41,407 nucleotides of DNA from Verrucomicrobia bacterium UBA1211 (lineage in GTDB: Bacteria > Verrucomicrobiota > Kiritimatiellia > RFP12 > UBA1067), in contig DBXN01000139.1 in assembly GCA_002309585.1 (NCBI GenBank), forward strand, positions 2,002-43,408. Reading direction: 5' to 3'. The translations under genes were made by a program, and so were the position numbers. This document shows positions 33,225-41,021 of the stretch, piece after piece (position 1 is the first letter of the stretch; each line of letters opens with the position of its first letter). The notes under the pieces were generated by a model, which saw nothing but the letters and a program-made list of their open reading frames with translations, searched no databases and had not been told where the DNA came from.

Positions 33225-35685
33225 ACCTCGCCGCACTCCTTCCTGCGATCTCCGAATCGCGCGAGACCCAATCGACCAAATCATAGACCCTTACCACATT
33301 GCCTCCGGCGAAGACGCCCGGCATCGAGGTCGCCATCGTCTCATCGACCTTCGGCCCGCGCGTCGCGGGATCAATCGCGATACCCGCCGCCTTCGTCAAC
33401 TCATTCTCCGGGATCAGCCCGCAGGAGAGCAGAAGGGTATCACAGTCATAGTGGATCTCCGTTCCGGGAATCGGCTTGAGCCGATCATCCACCTCGCTGA
33501 CCTTCACCCCCGTCACATGCTCCTTTCCCTCCACATCCGTCACCGTGTGGCGGAGCAACAGCGGAATATCGTAGTCCTGAAGGCACTGCACCACGTTGCG
33601 CATCAATCCGGAGCTCTTCTTCATGATCTCGATGCAGGCCAAAACCTTCGCGCCCTGGAACGTCAACCTCCGCGCCATGATCAGTCCGATGTCGCCCGAA
33701 CCGAGAATCACTACCCGCTTACCGGGCATGATCCCATCCATGTTCACCAGCCGCTGCACCGTCCCCGCCGTATAGACGCCGGCGGGACGCGTCCCGGGCG
33801 TCATCAACGCGCCGCGCGGACGTTCCCGGCACCCCATCGCGAGCACAACCGTCTTCGTCTTGATCTCCTGCAACCCATCACGCCGGCTCATGGTCGTCAC
33901 CGTGATCAATCCGTCATCCGCATTTTTCCCGAACGACACCACCATCGTACCGCACCGGATCGGAATCGCGAGCGTCTCCGCACGGTCGATAAACCGTTTG
34001 GCGTATTCAGGACCCGTCAACTCCTCTTTGAACCGGTGGAGCCCGAAACCGTTGTGGATACACTGCTGGAGAATCCCTCCCGCCGCGTCATCGCGCTCAA
34101 GCACCAACACCTTCTCGGCGCCTGTCTCCTTCGCGGCGCAAGCGGCGGCAAGGCCCGCCGGACCCGCCCCGATCACGGCGACGTCCCAGACATCTCCGAT
34201 ATGCTCCGCCCACTCCCTGTCGCGGGCCCGCAAGACGGCCGGCGCCTTCTTCCGGCTCGTCAGAAACGCCTCCGGCGGGAGCCCCAATTCCTCGCCCAAG
34301 ATCTCGATCAGGCGGGGCGTGCAGAACCCGCCTTGGCATCGGCCCATCCCGCTGCGGGTCCGGCGCTTGATTCCATCCAAGGTCCGTGCGCCCACACGGG
34401 CGCGGATCGCCGCCCGGATTTCGCCCTCCGTAATCTCTTCACACCGGCAAATCACCCGCCCGAAGGCCGGTTCCCGCTTGACCAATTCCGCCAACGCCTT
34501 CTTCGGCATCTCACGGGTCACCGGCCAGAGCGAGACATCATGCGAAATCTCCGTAACCGCTTTCCGCAGGACAAACGCGCCCTCACCCCGCATCCCGTTC
34601 AGCCGTTCGACAACGGCATGCGAAAGAAATTCGCCCAACGCCGGCGCGGCTGTCAATCCGGGCGACTCCACGCCGACCGCATTGAAAAAGCCCGGCGCAT
34701 CCGGCGGCTCGCCGAGAATGAAATCCCCCACCGTCGTCTCATGCGCCCGCAACCCCGAAAACTCCGTAATGACCTTGCCGAGCGCCAACCCCGGCCAGGT
34801 CCGCATCGCGCCCGCCTTCACCTTCTCCAGCCCCTCATAGGTAGTCGATTTATCCTCCTTGTCGGGGATATCCTCCGCCGTGGGGCCCACGATCACCGTG
34901 CCATCCACCGTCGGGGAGACGAGGATTCCTTTGCCCATTGCCGAGGGGACCTGGAACAGCGTCGCGGAAAAACAGCGTTCCTCGTCACGGTCGAGCATCA
35001 GGTATTCGCCGCGCCGCGCCTGAATATGGTATTTCGTCGCAGAGACCAGGTTGTTCAGTTCATCCGAATGCACGCCCGCGCAATTCACCACACACGCCGC
35101 CGTAAAGAGCCGTCCATCCGCACCGGTGACCCGCCATCCGCCATCACCTTGCCGCTCAATCCGGACGACCTCGGTATCAAAGGCAAACCGGACCCCGTTC
35201 GCCGCCGCGTTTTCGGCCGCCCGGAACGCCAGCAGATACGGGCAACAGATACCACCCGTCGGCGCCCAGAGCGCGGCGACCGCCTCCTGCGACACATTCG
35301 GCTCGCGCCGGCGCAATTCCGCCTGATCGATGATCTCCACCGGTACGCCGTTTTTTCCGGCCCGTTCTTTCAGTTCATCCAACGCCCGGCACTCCGCTTC
35401 CGAAAACGCCAGCACGAGCGATCCGTTCCGCCGGAACGGTACCGCCAACTCCTTACAGGTGTTTTCGAACATCCGGTTGCCCAGAACATTGAACGCCGCC
35501 TTCTTCGAACCCGGCTTCGCGTCAAACCCCGCATGAACAATGGCGGAGTTCGCTTTCGATGCGCCCTCGGCCACATCGCTACCCGCCTCCAGAACGAGCG
35601 TCCGGATGGCATAACGGCTCAACTCCCTCGCGGTGAGGCATCCAACCACCCCCGCCCCGATCACAATCACATCATACTCTGTCAT
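33205..35685 (-). CDS. fused GlpA-like FAD dehydrogenase / BFD [2Fe-2S] / FAD-NAD(P) oxidoreductase
   Basis: This 826-aa chain joins two enzymes usually encoded separately. Residues 1-370 are a DAO-type FAD domain (DVIVIGAGVVGC, ANSAIVHAGFDAKPGSK) as in anaerobic glycerol-3-phosphate dehydrogenase. Residues 410-465 are a BFD-like domain with four Cys (CRCEE...GRCQGGFC). Residues 500-826 are a second FAD/NAD(P) oxidoreductase (VAVIGAGPAGLAAACAA, VVILGSGDIGLIMA, GVFAGGNVV). The likely role is oxidation of glycerol 3-phosphate or a similar hydroxyacid, with electrons passed along the flavins and the iron-sulfur centre. GGAGGGG lies six bases before ATG 35685. DUF1667 follows with overlap. Confidence 0.9.
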   Translation of the reverse strand: MTEYDVIVIGAGVVGCLTARELSRYAIRTLVLEAGSDVAEGASKANSAIVHAGFDAKPGSKKAAFNVLGNRMFENTCKELAVPFRRNGSLVLAFSEAECRALDELKERAGKNGVPVEIIDQAELRRREPNVSQEAVAALWAPTGGICCPYLLAFRAAENAAANGVRFAFDTEVVRIERQGDGGWRVTGADGRLFTAACVVNCAGVHSDELNNLVSATKYHIQARRGEYLMLDRDEERCFSATLFQVPSAMGKGILVSPTVDGTVIVGPTAEDIPDKEDKSTTYEGLEKVKAGAMRTWPGLALGKVITEFSGLRAHETTVGDFILGEPPDAPGFFNAVGVESPGLTAAPALGEFLSHAVVERLNGMRGEGAFVLRKAVTEISHDVSLWPVTREMPKKALAELVKREPAFGRVICRCEEITEGEIRAAIRARVGARTLDGIKRRTRSGMGRCQGGFCTPRLIEILGEELGLPPEAFLTSRKKAPAVLRARDREWAEHIGDVWDVAVIGAGPAGLAAACAAKETGAEKVLVLERDDAAGGILQQCIHNGFGLHRFKEELTGPEYAKRFIDRAETLAIPIRCGTMVVSFGKNADDGLITVTTMSRRDGLQEIKTKTVVLAMGCRERPRGALMTPGTRPAGVYTAGTVQRLVNMDGIMPGKRVVILGSGDIGLIMARRLTFQGAKVLACIEIMKKSSGLMRNVVQCLQDYDIPLLLRHTVTDVEGKEHVTGVKVSEVDDRLKPIPGTEIHYDCDTLLLSCGLIPENELTKAAGIAIDPATRGPKVDETMATSMPGVFAGGNVVRVYDLVDWVSRDSEIAGRSAARYALDMH

Positions 35686-35777
35686 TCGCTTCCCCTCCGT
35701 CACGAAACGATCCTGGCCGTCCAGCCACAGGAGATCGGACGCCTGCCATCAAACCCCGGCGACCAACCGCTAACACG

Positions 35778-37289
35778 TTAACCTTTGTCCCCATTCGAGC
35801 GCTCACGCGGGCGGGGGTCAATTTCCAGCAAACGCCCCAACCCGCGCGGCACATGCTCTGGCCGATGGGCGATGTAGATCACCGTTAAGTCCGGCTCGTC
35901 CGCCAACAACCGCTCGAAAACCCGCAAAACCCGTTTACGGGAAGGGATATCCAAATTGAGGCACGGTTCATCCAGAAGCAACAGATCGGGCCGCATCACC
36001 AACGCCCGCGCCAACAGCACCAGCCGTTGTTCCCCGGCCGAAAGCCGATCAAATCGTTCGCCGAATCGATCGGGAGGAACGCCCAACTCGGCCAGGCGCA
36101 CCTCCGCCGCGGCAAGGCGCGCACGGGTTATCCGCACTGGTCTTCCCTCTCGCCCGCAGACCCCGGCAAAAAGCGCGGCACGCACGGTCAGCGAGCCGTC
36201 GAAATAGCATTGGATTTCGGGCGAGACCTCCCCGATGCGGGAACGGATCGCCCACAGCCGTTCACCCGGGCGGCGAGCACGCCCGAACACCTCCACTTCC
36301 GCCGCATACGCTTTCGGATTATCACCCGTAATCAAACTCAACAACGTAGTCTTTCCCGAGCCGTTCGGTCCAACCACCAGCCACCGTTCACCTTCACGGA
36401 CCGTCCAATCCAACCCGTCGAACAAAACCCGATTCCCGTACCGGAGCGTCAGATGGCGGAAAATGACCACCGGCGGACGGGACGCCTCAACCGGTTGCGG
36501 CGTGATCCGCCAGGTCGCCGCACGGCGTACAGACGGCGCGCCATCACCTTCCGAAGGCAGAAAACGTTTCCCCCGCAACACCCGCCTACTCACAAACCGG
36601 CACCCATCCACCGACAAAAGGTGGGTCGCGCAAGACGGAATCTCCGTTTTGGACCGAACCATCAGAACCAGGCTCAACCCCGCCGCCGCCAGATCATCCA
36701 ACAACGCGCGGAGCGATGCCCGCATCCCGGTGTCCAGACCGGCGAACGGATCGTCCAATACCAGCATCTTGGGTTGCTTCAACACTGTCCGGGCCAGCAG
36801 AAACCGGCGCGTCTCGCCGTTGGAGAGTTGCGGCAGACGATGCGCCAGTAACGGCTCCAACCTGAAACGGGCGATCCATCGTTTCCGCCATGCGGCAAAC
36901 GCGCGGCGCGCGGCACCATCCCCCTCCCGGATCTCAAAGGGATTGATCTCGTTGACCGACTCATAGGTAAGAAGATCCCCGACCCGTTTCTCCTCGACCT
37001 CCTCCAGATCATGCCAACGCGACTGGAGCCAGCTGGTCGAAGCCCGCTCCTGCTGTTGCGAGAAGGTCATCATCGCGACCTGGCCCTCATAAGCCGGATG
37101 CCACGTGATCGTCATGCCACAGGACGGAAGCGTATCGGCCAGCAGCGCGGCCAGCAAACTTTTCCCGGAACCGTTAGGTCCCATCACCACCCACTGCTCA
37201 CCCGGTCGGACCGTCCATCGGCCTCCCGCGAACGGTCCTTCCGATCCGCCTTCGAACCGAAACAGAAATCCTTCCGAATTCCGCGCCAT
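35778..37289 (-). CDS. twin ABC ATPase, ModF-like
   Basis: The 503-aa soluble protein has two nucleotide-binding domains and no membrane segment, as in ModF/PhrA. Domain 1 has GPNGSGKSLL, LSNGETRR and LVLDDPF. Domain 2 has GPNGSGKTTL, LSAGEQRL and LLLLDEP with a normal IAHRPEH switch. Domain 1 has Asp in place of the catalytic Glu and MVRSKTE where the switch His should be, so the two sites are unequal. No molybdate genes are nearby. Its start overlaps the stop of the preceding gene (ATGA) and AAAGGA lies in that gene's last codons. The last residues are encoded by a 17-mer repeat. Confidence 0.88.
   Translation of the reverse strand: MARNSEGFLFRFEGGSEGPFAGGRWTVRPGEQWVVMGPNGSGKSLLAALLADTLPSCGMTITWHPAYEGQVAMMTFSQQQERASTSWLQSRWHDLEEVEEKRVGDLLTYESVNEINPFEIREGDGAARRAFAAWRKRWIARFRLEPLLAHRLPQLSNGETRRFLLARTVLKQPKMLVLDDPFAGLDTGMRASLRALLDDLAAAGLSLVLMVRSKTEIPSCATHLLSVDGCRFVSRRVLRGKRFLPSEGDGAPSVRRAATWRITPQPVEASRPPVVIFRHLTLRYGNRVLFDGLDWTVREGERWLVVGPNGSGKTTLLSLITGDNPKAYAAEVEVFGRARRPGERLWAIRSRIGEVSPEIQCYFDGSLTVRAALFAGVCGREGRPVRITRARLAAAEVRLAELGVPPDRFGERFDRLSAGEQRLVLLARALVMRPDLLLLDEPCLNLDIPSRKRVLRVFERLLADEPDLTVIYIAHRPEHVPRGLGRLLEIDPRPRERSNGDKG
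35799..35815 (+). repeat. 17-mer GCGCTCACGCGGGCGGG, copy 1
   Basis: An exact copy is at 39514-39530. Here it lies in the last codons of the ModF-like gene, and there in the last codons of the amidase gene, in different reading frames. Confidence 0.7.
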
Positions 37290-39331
37290 CAATCCTTTAC
37301 CTTCTTGATCGTCCCGATCCGGTCATGCTCATCCTTGTACGAATAACTGAAAAGCCGTGTGCCGTCGGTCTGAATGAGCGTCGGGGGAATCTCCTCAGGG
37401 CCATCCTGCCGGGGCAGATACTCCACCTCGCGCGCCTCGGTGGGACGGCCATCCTTATCCGTCGCCAGTACCCGATGTCCCGCGTAAGTGAACTGTTGGG
37501 TTTCAGTTCCCCGTTTGCGGAACCAGCCGGTCAGCTTCCCGTCTGAATCGTACATATAGAGATCTTTCCATCCCTTCGCGATCGAGAGAGCGGGATCCTC
37601 ATACAGATGATGCTCGTTGGTATAGTCAACCGACTGGATGGTCCCGTCTTTTCTGTACACCCGCGACTCGGTGGGCTGATAGCAGAAACAGACCAGTGAA
37701 GGCATGGAATAGAGCCGTCCATCCGCGCAGCGGGCGAAACACGCGATGTCCACCCGGCAGGTCATGAGCCGCTCCACCTTCCCTTCCCGGTCTTTGGGGA
37801 AGTACCGGCCATGATATCCAACCGTCAACTCGACCGTATCCCCGTTTGCGGTCAGCGGCTTGATGGTGACCTTCTCCGGATCCCCTTGCAGAAGCCGCCA
37901 GGTGAAGGTGCATGAACGATCCTTCGGCACGGTGACAGGCGTGGCGGAAACAACGATCTTTTTCTCGTAAGCCATACCCCGGATGACCCGCGCGATACAG
38001 AACGGCGTGTCGAAAAGCCGCTCGTCCCGAAAATCGAAATAGTCGATGTCGGGCCGGGGCATCTGCTCCTCCTTTACGCGGAGCGTCACGATCGGCGGGA
38101 TATCCTCCACCGTCAACGCATGGGCAGCCTGAACCATTGCCGGCACATCCAGCTGCTGCGCGTTGAAGACGACAGGGTGCGCCTTCCCGGAGAGGTAGTC
38201 CTCGTCCGTCTTAACCGTCAGAAGCGAACGCCGGAAAAGTGCCTGAAGCGTCGAAGCGAGCATTCCGCTCTGAATCAGTGTACTCTTCGTCTGCTGGGGC
38301 AATGCGGCCATCATCGCCGTGAACCCCTTGATGAACGGCTGATCGGAATAGGAGGATCCCTGCGAGATCACATAGCAGGGGAAATTGGCTGGGAAAAGGT
38401 CGCCATTCTCTGGATCATAGTCATTATGTTCGGGGTAAAACCAGGACTGATTGAAGAGGAAGAGCCGGCTGGCGGTCATCGCGTGATCGGCATCGCTCTG
38501 GATCATCCTCGGGATACTCCGCCAATAGGCGCCTTTCGTGATCGACATGGAACAGTTTCCGACCACCGGTCCCGGAAAGAGCATGTTCGGAATGCTGATG
38601 TCCGCACGAACCCGTTTCGCCTCAGGCGCGAAGACGATCGGGGTCAACCCCGGAAAGTTCGTCGCCACCATCAGTGAATGGCCCCTGTCGCGGTTCACAT
38701 AAAAATCGCCGTAATTGCCCGACGCGCTGTTATCCTCAAACCACGGCCGGATGAGATCCGACGCCGGGCCGCGGTAGTTGCCCGCCTGCGCGGTAAGCGT
38801 ACCCAACGGCCGTTTCAGCTCGAAGAAAGTCTGGAAACAGGAGATGTCCAGATTCCAAACGGTGTTCGACTCCGAAACCGTCGCCGGCGACCCCGCGAAG
38901 GCAACCGGCGGAATGACCCGTCTCGTGTCCGGCTTGGGGTTTTTGCGCAACACCTCAGCCTTCTTCAGAAGCAACGTGAAGCGGGGATCGCCCGACAGCG
39001 GTTTCATGTCGGGATCTTTCGCAATGGCGTCCGCATCATGGAATCCCAGTTCGATCGCCTGCTCCAAGACCTTGAAAGCCGGATCCTTGTCCTGCCGGTA
39101 CGCCAACGAACAGGCGAGGTTATACCGCCACGTCGGATCATCCGGGAGCAACGCGCACCCCTGCCGGCTCAACTCTTCCATCTGCGCCGTCTCGCCTTCA
39201 CGGACTGCCTGCAGAAACGCATCCCGCAGGATCTTGTGCCGCATCTGGCGGGCGGGCATCTCAAAGACCGGAACCGCCGCCTGAACCGTCCAGACAACCA
39301 ATACCACGCCAATCCACATCCCGTTTCTCAT
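37289..39331 (-). CDS. secreted protein of unknown function with N-terminal TPR-like segment
   Basis: The 680-aa protein has a signal peptide (GMWIGVVLVVWTVQAAV), a TPR-like region (about residues 35-110; DDPTWRYNLACSLAYRQDKD, FKVLEQAIELGFHD) and a long region I do not recognise, including FNQSWFYPEHNDYDPENGD and VISQGSSYSDQPFIKGFTA. The C-terminal part (SVDYTNEHHLYEDPAL, GTRLFSYSYKDEHDRIG) resembles a polymorphic repeat-like beta domain. The ATG at 39331 is placed just before the signal, with GAGG upstream. It overlaps the ModF-like gene by ATGA, so the two are co-translated. A role in polymer binding at the cell surface is only a guess. Confidence 0.75.
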   Translation of the reverse strand: MRNGMWIGVVLVVWTVQAAVPVFEMPARQMRHKILRDAFLQAVREGETAQMEELSRQGCALLPDDPTWRYNLACSLAYRQDKDPAFKVLEQAIELGFHDADAIAKDPDMKPLSGDPRFTLLLKKAEVLRKNPKPDTRRVIPPVAFAGSPATVSESNTVWNLDISCFQTFFELKRPLGTLTAQAGNYRGPASDLIRPWFEDNSASGNYGDFYVNRDRGHSLMVATNFPGLTPIVFAPEAKRVRADISIPNMLFPGPVVGNCSMSITKGAYWRSIPRMIQSDADHAMTASRLFLFNQSWFYPEHNDYDPENGDLFPANFPCYVISQGSSYSDQPFIKGFTAMMAALPQQTKSTLIQSGMLASTLQALFRRSLLTVKTDEDYLSGKAHPVVFNAQQLDVPAMVQAAHALTVEDIPPIVTLRVKEEQMPRPDIDYFDFRDERLFDTPFCIARVIRGMAYEKKIVVSATPVTVPKDRSCTFTWRLLQGDPEKVTIKPLTANGDTVELTVGYHGRYFPKDREGKVERLMTCRVDIACFARCADGRLYSMPSLVCFCYQPTESRVYRKDGTIQSVDYTNEHHLYEDPALSIAKGWKDLYMYDSDGKLTGWFRKRGTETQQFTYAGHRVLATDKDGRPTEAREVEYLPRQDGPEEIPPTLIQTDGTRLFSYSYKDEHDRIGTIKKVKD

Positions 39332-39430
39332 CACCGCTTCCTCTCTCTCCATTCCCAATCGCCACGGAAGTCTCATGTGCCGTGAAGCATCCCACACCAT
39401 TCCTTGCCTATAACTTGCTGTTCAGCCACA

Positions 39431-39480
39431 AGACTTCGGACTTCAGACATCAGACATCCTCTACCCTCAACGCTCAACAG
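39431..39480 (-). repeat. word-repeat cluster (CTTCGGACTTCAGACATC plus CTCAACGCTCAAC)
   Basis: Contains CTTCGGACTTCAGACATCAG (39434-39453) and ACCCTCAACGCTCAAC (39463-39478). This is the same pair in the same order as at 13707-13758, within the 172-bp gap between two leftward genes. Confidence 0.75.
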
Positions 39481-39503
39481 CCCCCGCCCCACGTTACCCT
39501 CAT

Positions 39504-41021
39504 TTACATTCCCGCGCTCACGCGGGCGGGAGGCTTTTGCACCCCATCCTGCCCGGGCGCCTTCACCCACTCCGTTAGGGCCTCCGCAAGGGCGGTCCCA
39601 AATCGTTCCCGCCGATCGGAATTGAAAATCGCGTCCTCCCCCTCCGGACAGTTGATGAAATCGAACTCGAACAGGCAGGAGGGCACGGCGGGATTCCGGC
39701 AGACCGCGAAACTGGACTCCTTGACCCCGCGATCGGGAATCTCCGCGACGGCCGACATCTTCGGATGCAACGCGCGGGCGAGATCCAACCCCCGCCGGTT
39801 CCATCCATACCCGATGAAGTGCCGAACCTCGCGCGGGTCGGTCTGGGCAGCGGTCGAGTTGTGGTGAACCGAGATGAAGAGATCGGCATGGTTCTCGTAG
39901 GCGAAGCGGACCCGTTCGTACAGTCCCACCGTCTGGTCGCCCTGCCGCGTCAACTTCACCTTGAAACCCGCCGCCTTCAGCGCCTTCTCAATCGCCTTCG
40001 CCTGTTTCCAGTTCGCCTCTTTCTCCATCGTCCCGCCGGGACCGAGCGCACCGGTGTCCGTCCCGCCGTGGCCGGGATCGAGTACCACCAGAATCTCCTG
40101 TGGCCGCTTGCCGGTTGGTCTCGCGGCAAATCCGACCGACAGGTCTTCCAACGTCGTCACCGGCTTCACCTTCTTTTTATTTTCGGTCACGGAGCTGAGC
40201 GGCACCCATCCCTCCCGTCCGTCCACCACGCACCTCAGCCAGCCGTCGCGGTAACCGGTGGCCGCGAGCGAGATGCCGGGCCGGGGAAAGCCAAGGGTCT
40301 CGCCATCATTGGGTTGACTCCGCATGCGCACCTCAAACAGTTTACCCGTCACCCGGTAACTCGGCCAACGATCTTTGACCGTGATGGTCGGTCCGGGGAA
40401 CGTCCGCGTCTCCGGGATAACCTGCCAGTGACGATCCCCGCCCCCTTCGGCCTCCATGAGAACACGTTTCGGCCGTCCGCCCTTCTCCTCGGGCTTGATC
40501 AGAAGGAATGACACATCGACCGTCATGCTTTTCGCCGAGGAAAAGCCTGCGCTATACCATTTCCGCTCGGGATCGTACTGAAGAGGGAATGGGATTCCGC
40601 CGATCTTCGCCTGGAGCGTGTATCCCTCCGGGGCTTTGCAGGAGATGGTCACCCGTTCATTCGTCAACACCCCGATCGGCGCGGTGGTGAACGGGACAAC
40701 CTCCTCCGCATCGGGAACGGACGGCGCGGCAACGGTCACGGTACGCCGGACCGCCGTCTTGCCGGACTGGAACGCCAGTGTGTTCGCCCCCTCGCGCAGC
40801 GGCGCCATCAGCACGAACGAACCGGTCTTCCGAAAGATATCGACCGGTTGGCCGTTGAACGTCAGCGCCGCGTCGGCGGGTTTCACCGACCCCATCACGT
40901 AGGTGACCGTCTGCCCGGCGGGGAACCGTCCGCCCTCTTTCGGGAAGACGATACGGATCTCAGGCTCGGCCGCGACGGCGGCCATGACCCCCAGAAGCAA
41001 GATACCCGCCGCAAGCTTCAT
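39504..41021 (-). CDS. N-acetylmuramoyl-L-alanine amidase (Amidase_3) with beta-rich N-terminal domains
   Basis: The 505-aa enzyme cleaves the amide between muramic acid and the stem peptide. It has a signal peptide (AAGILLLGVMAAVAAE), an immunoglobulin-like domain (about 22-100), an SH3-like region (about 225-285; GWLRCVVDGREGWVPLSSV) and a zinc amidase domain (about 310-485). The zinc ligands are in VLDPGHGGTDTGALG, MEKEANW and LFISVHHNS, with the catalytic Glu in CLFEFDFI. Its ATG overlaps the stop of the upstream gene (ATGA). The C-terminal PPARVSAGM comes from a dispersed 17-mer and is likely dispensable. Confidence 0.92.
   Translation of the reverse strand: MKLAAGILLLGVMAAVAAEPEIRIVFPKEGGRFPAGQTVTYVMGSVKPADAALTFNGQPVDIFRKTGSFVLMAPLREGANTLAFQSGKTAVRRTVTVAAPSVPDAEEVVPFTTAPIGVLTNERVTISCKAPEGYTLQAKIGGIPFPLQYDPERKWYSAGFSSAKSMTVDVSFLLIKPEEKGGRPKRVLMEAEGGGDRHWQVIPETRTFPGPTITVKDRWPSYRVTGKLFEVRMRSQPNDGETLGFPRPGISLAATGYRDGWLRCVVDGREGWVPLSSVTENKKKVKPVTTLEDLSVGFAARPTGKRPQEILVVLDPGHGGTDTGALGPGGTMEKEANWKQAKAIEKALKAAGFKVKLTRQGDQTVGLYERVRFAYENHADLFISVHHNSTAAQTDPREVRHFIGYGWNRRGLDLARALHPKMSAVAEIPDRGVKESSFAVCRNPAVPSCLFEFDFINCPEGEDAIFNSDRRERFGTALAEALTEWVKAPGQDGVQKPPARVSAGM
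39514..39530 (+). repeat. 17-mer GCGCTCACGCGGGCGGG, copy 2
   Basis: Exact match to 35799-35815. It lies in the codons for PPARVSA at the end of the amidase. Confidence 0.7.

Noticed and set aside
33175..35781. 868-codon open frame on the plus strand opposite the fused oxidoreductase gene
   Set aside because: Arg/Pro/His-rich translation with no domain pattern. The minus-strand frame has clear FAD motifs, so this is a GC-rich antisense shadow.
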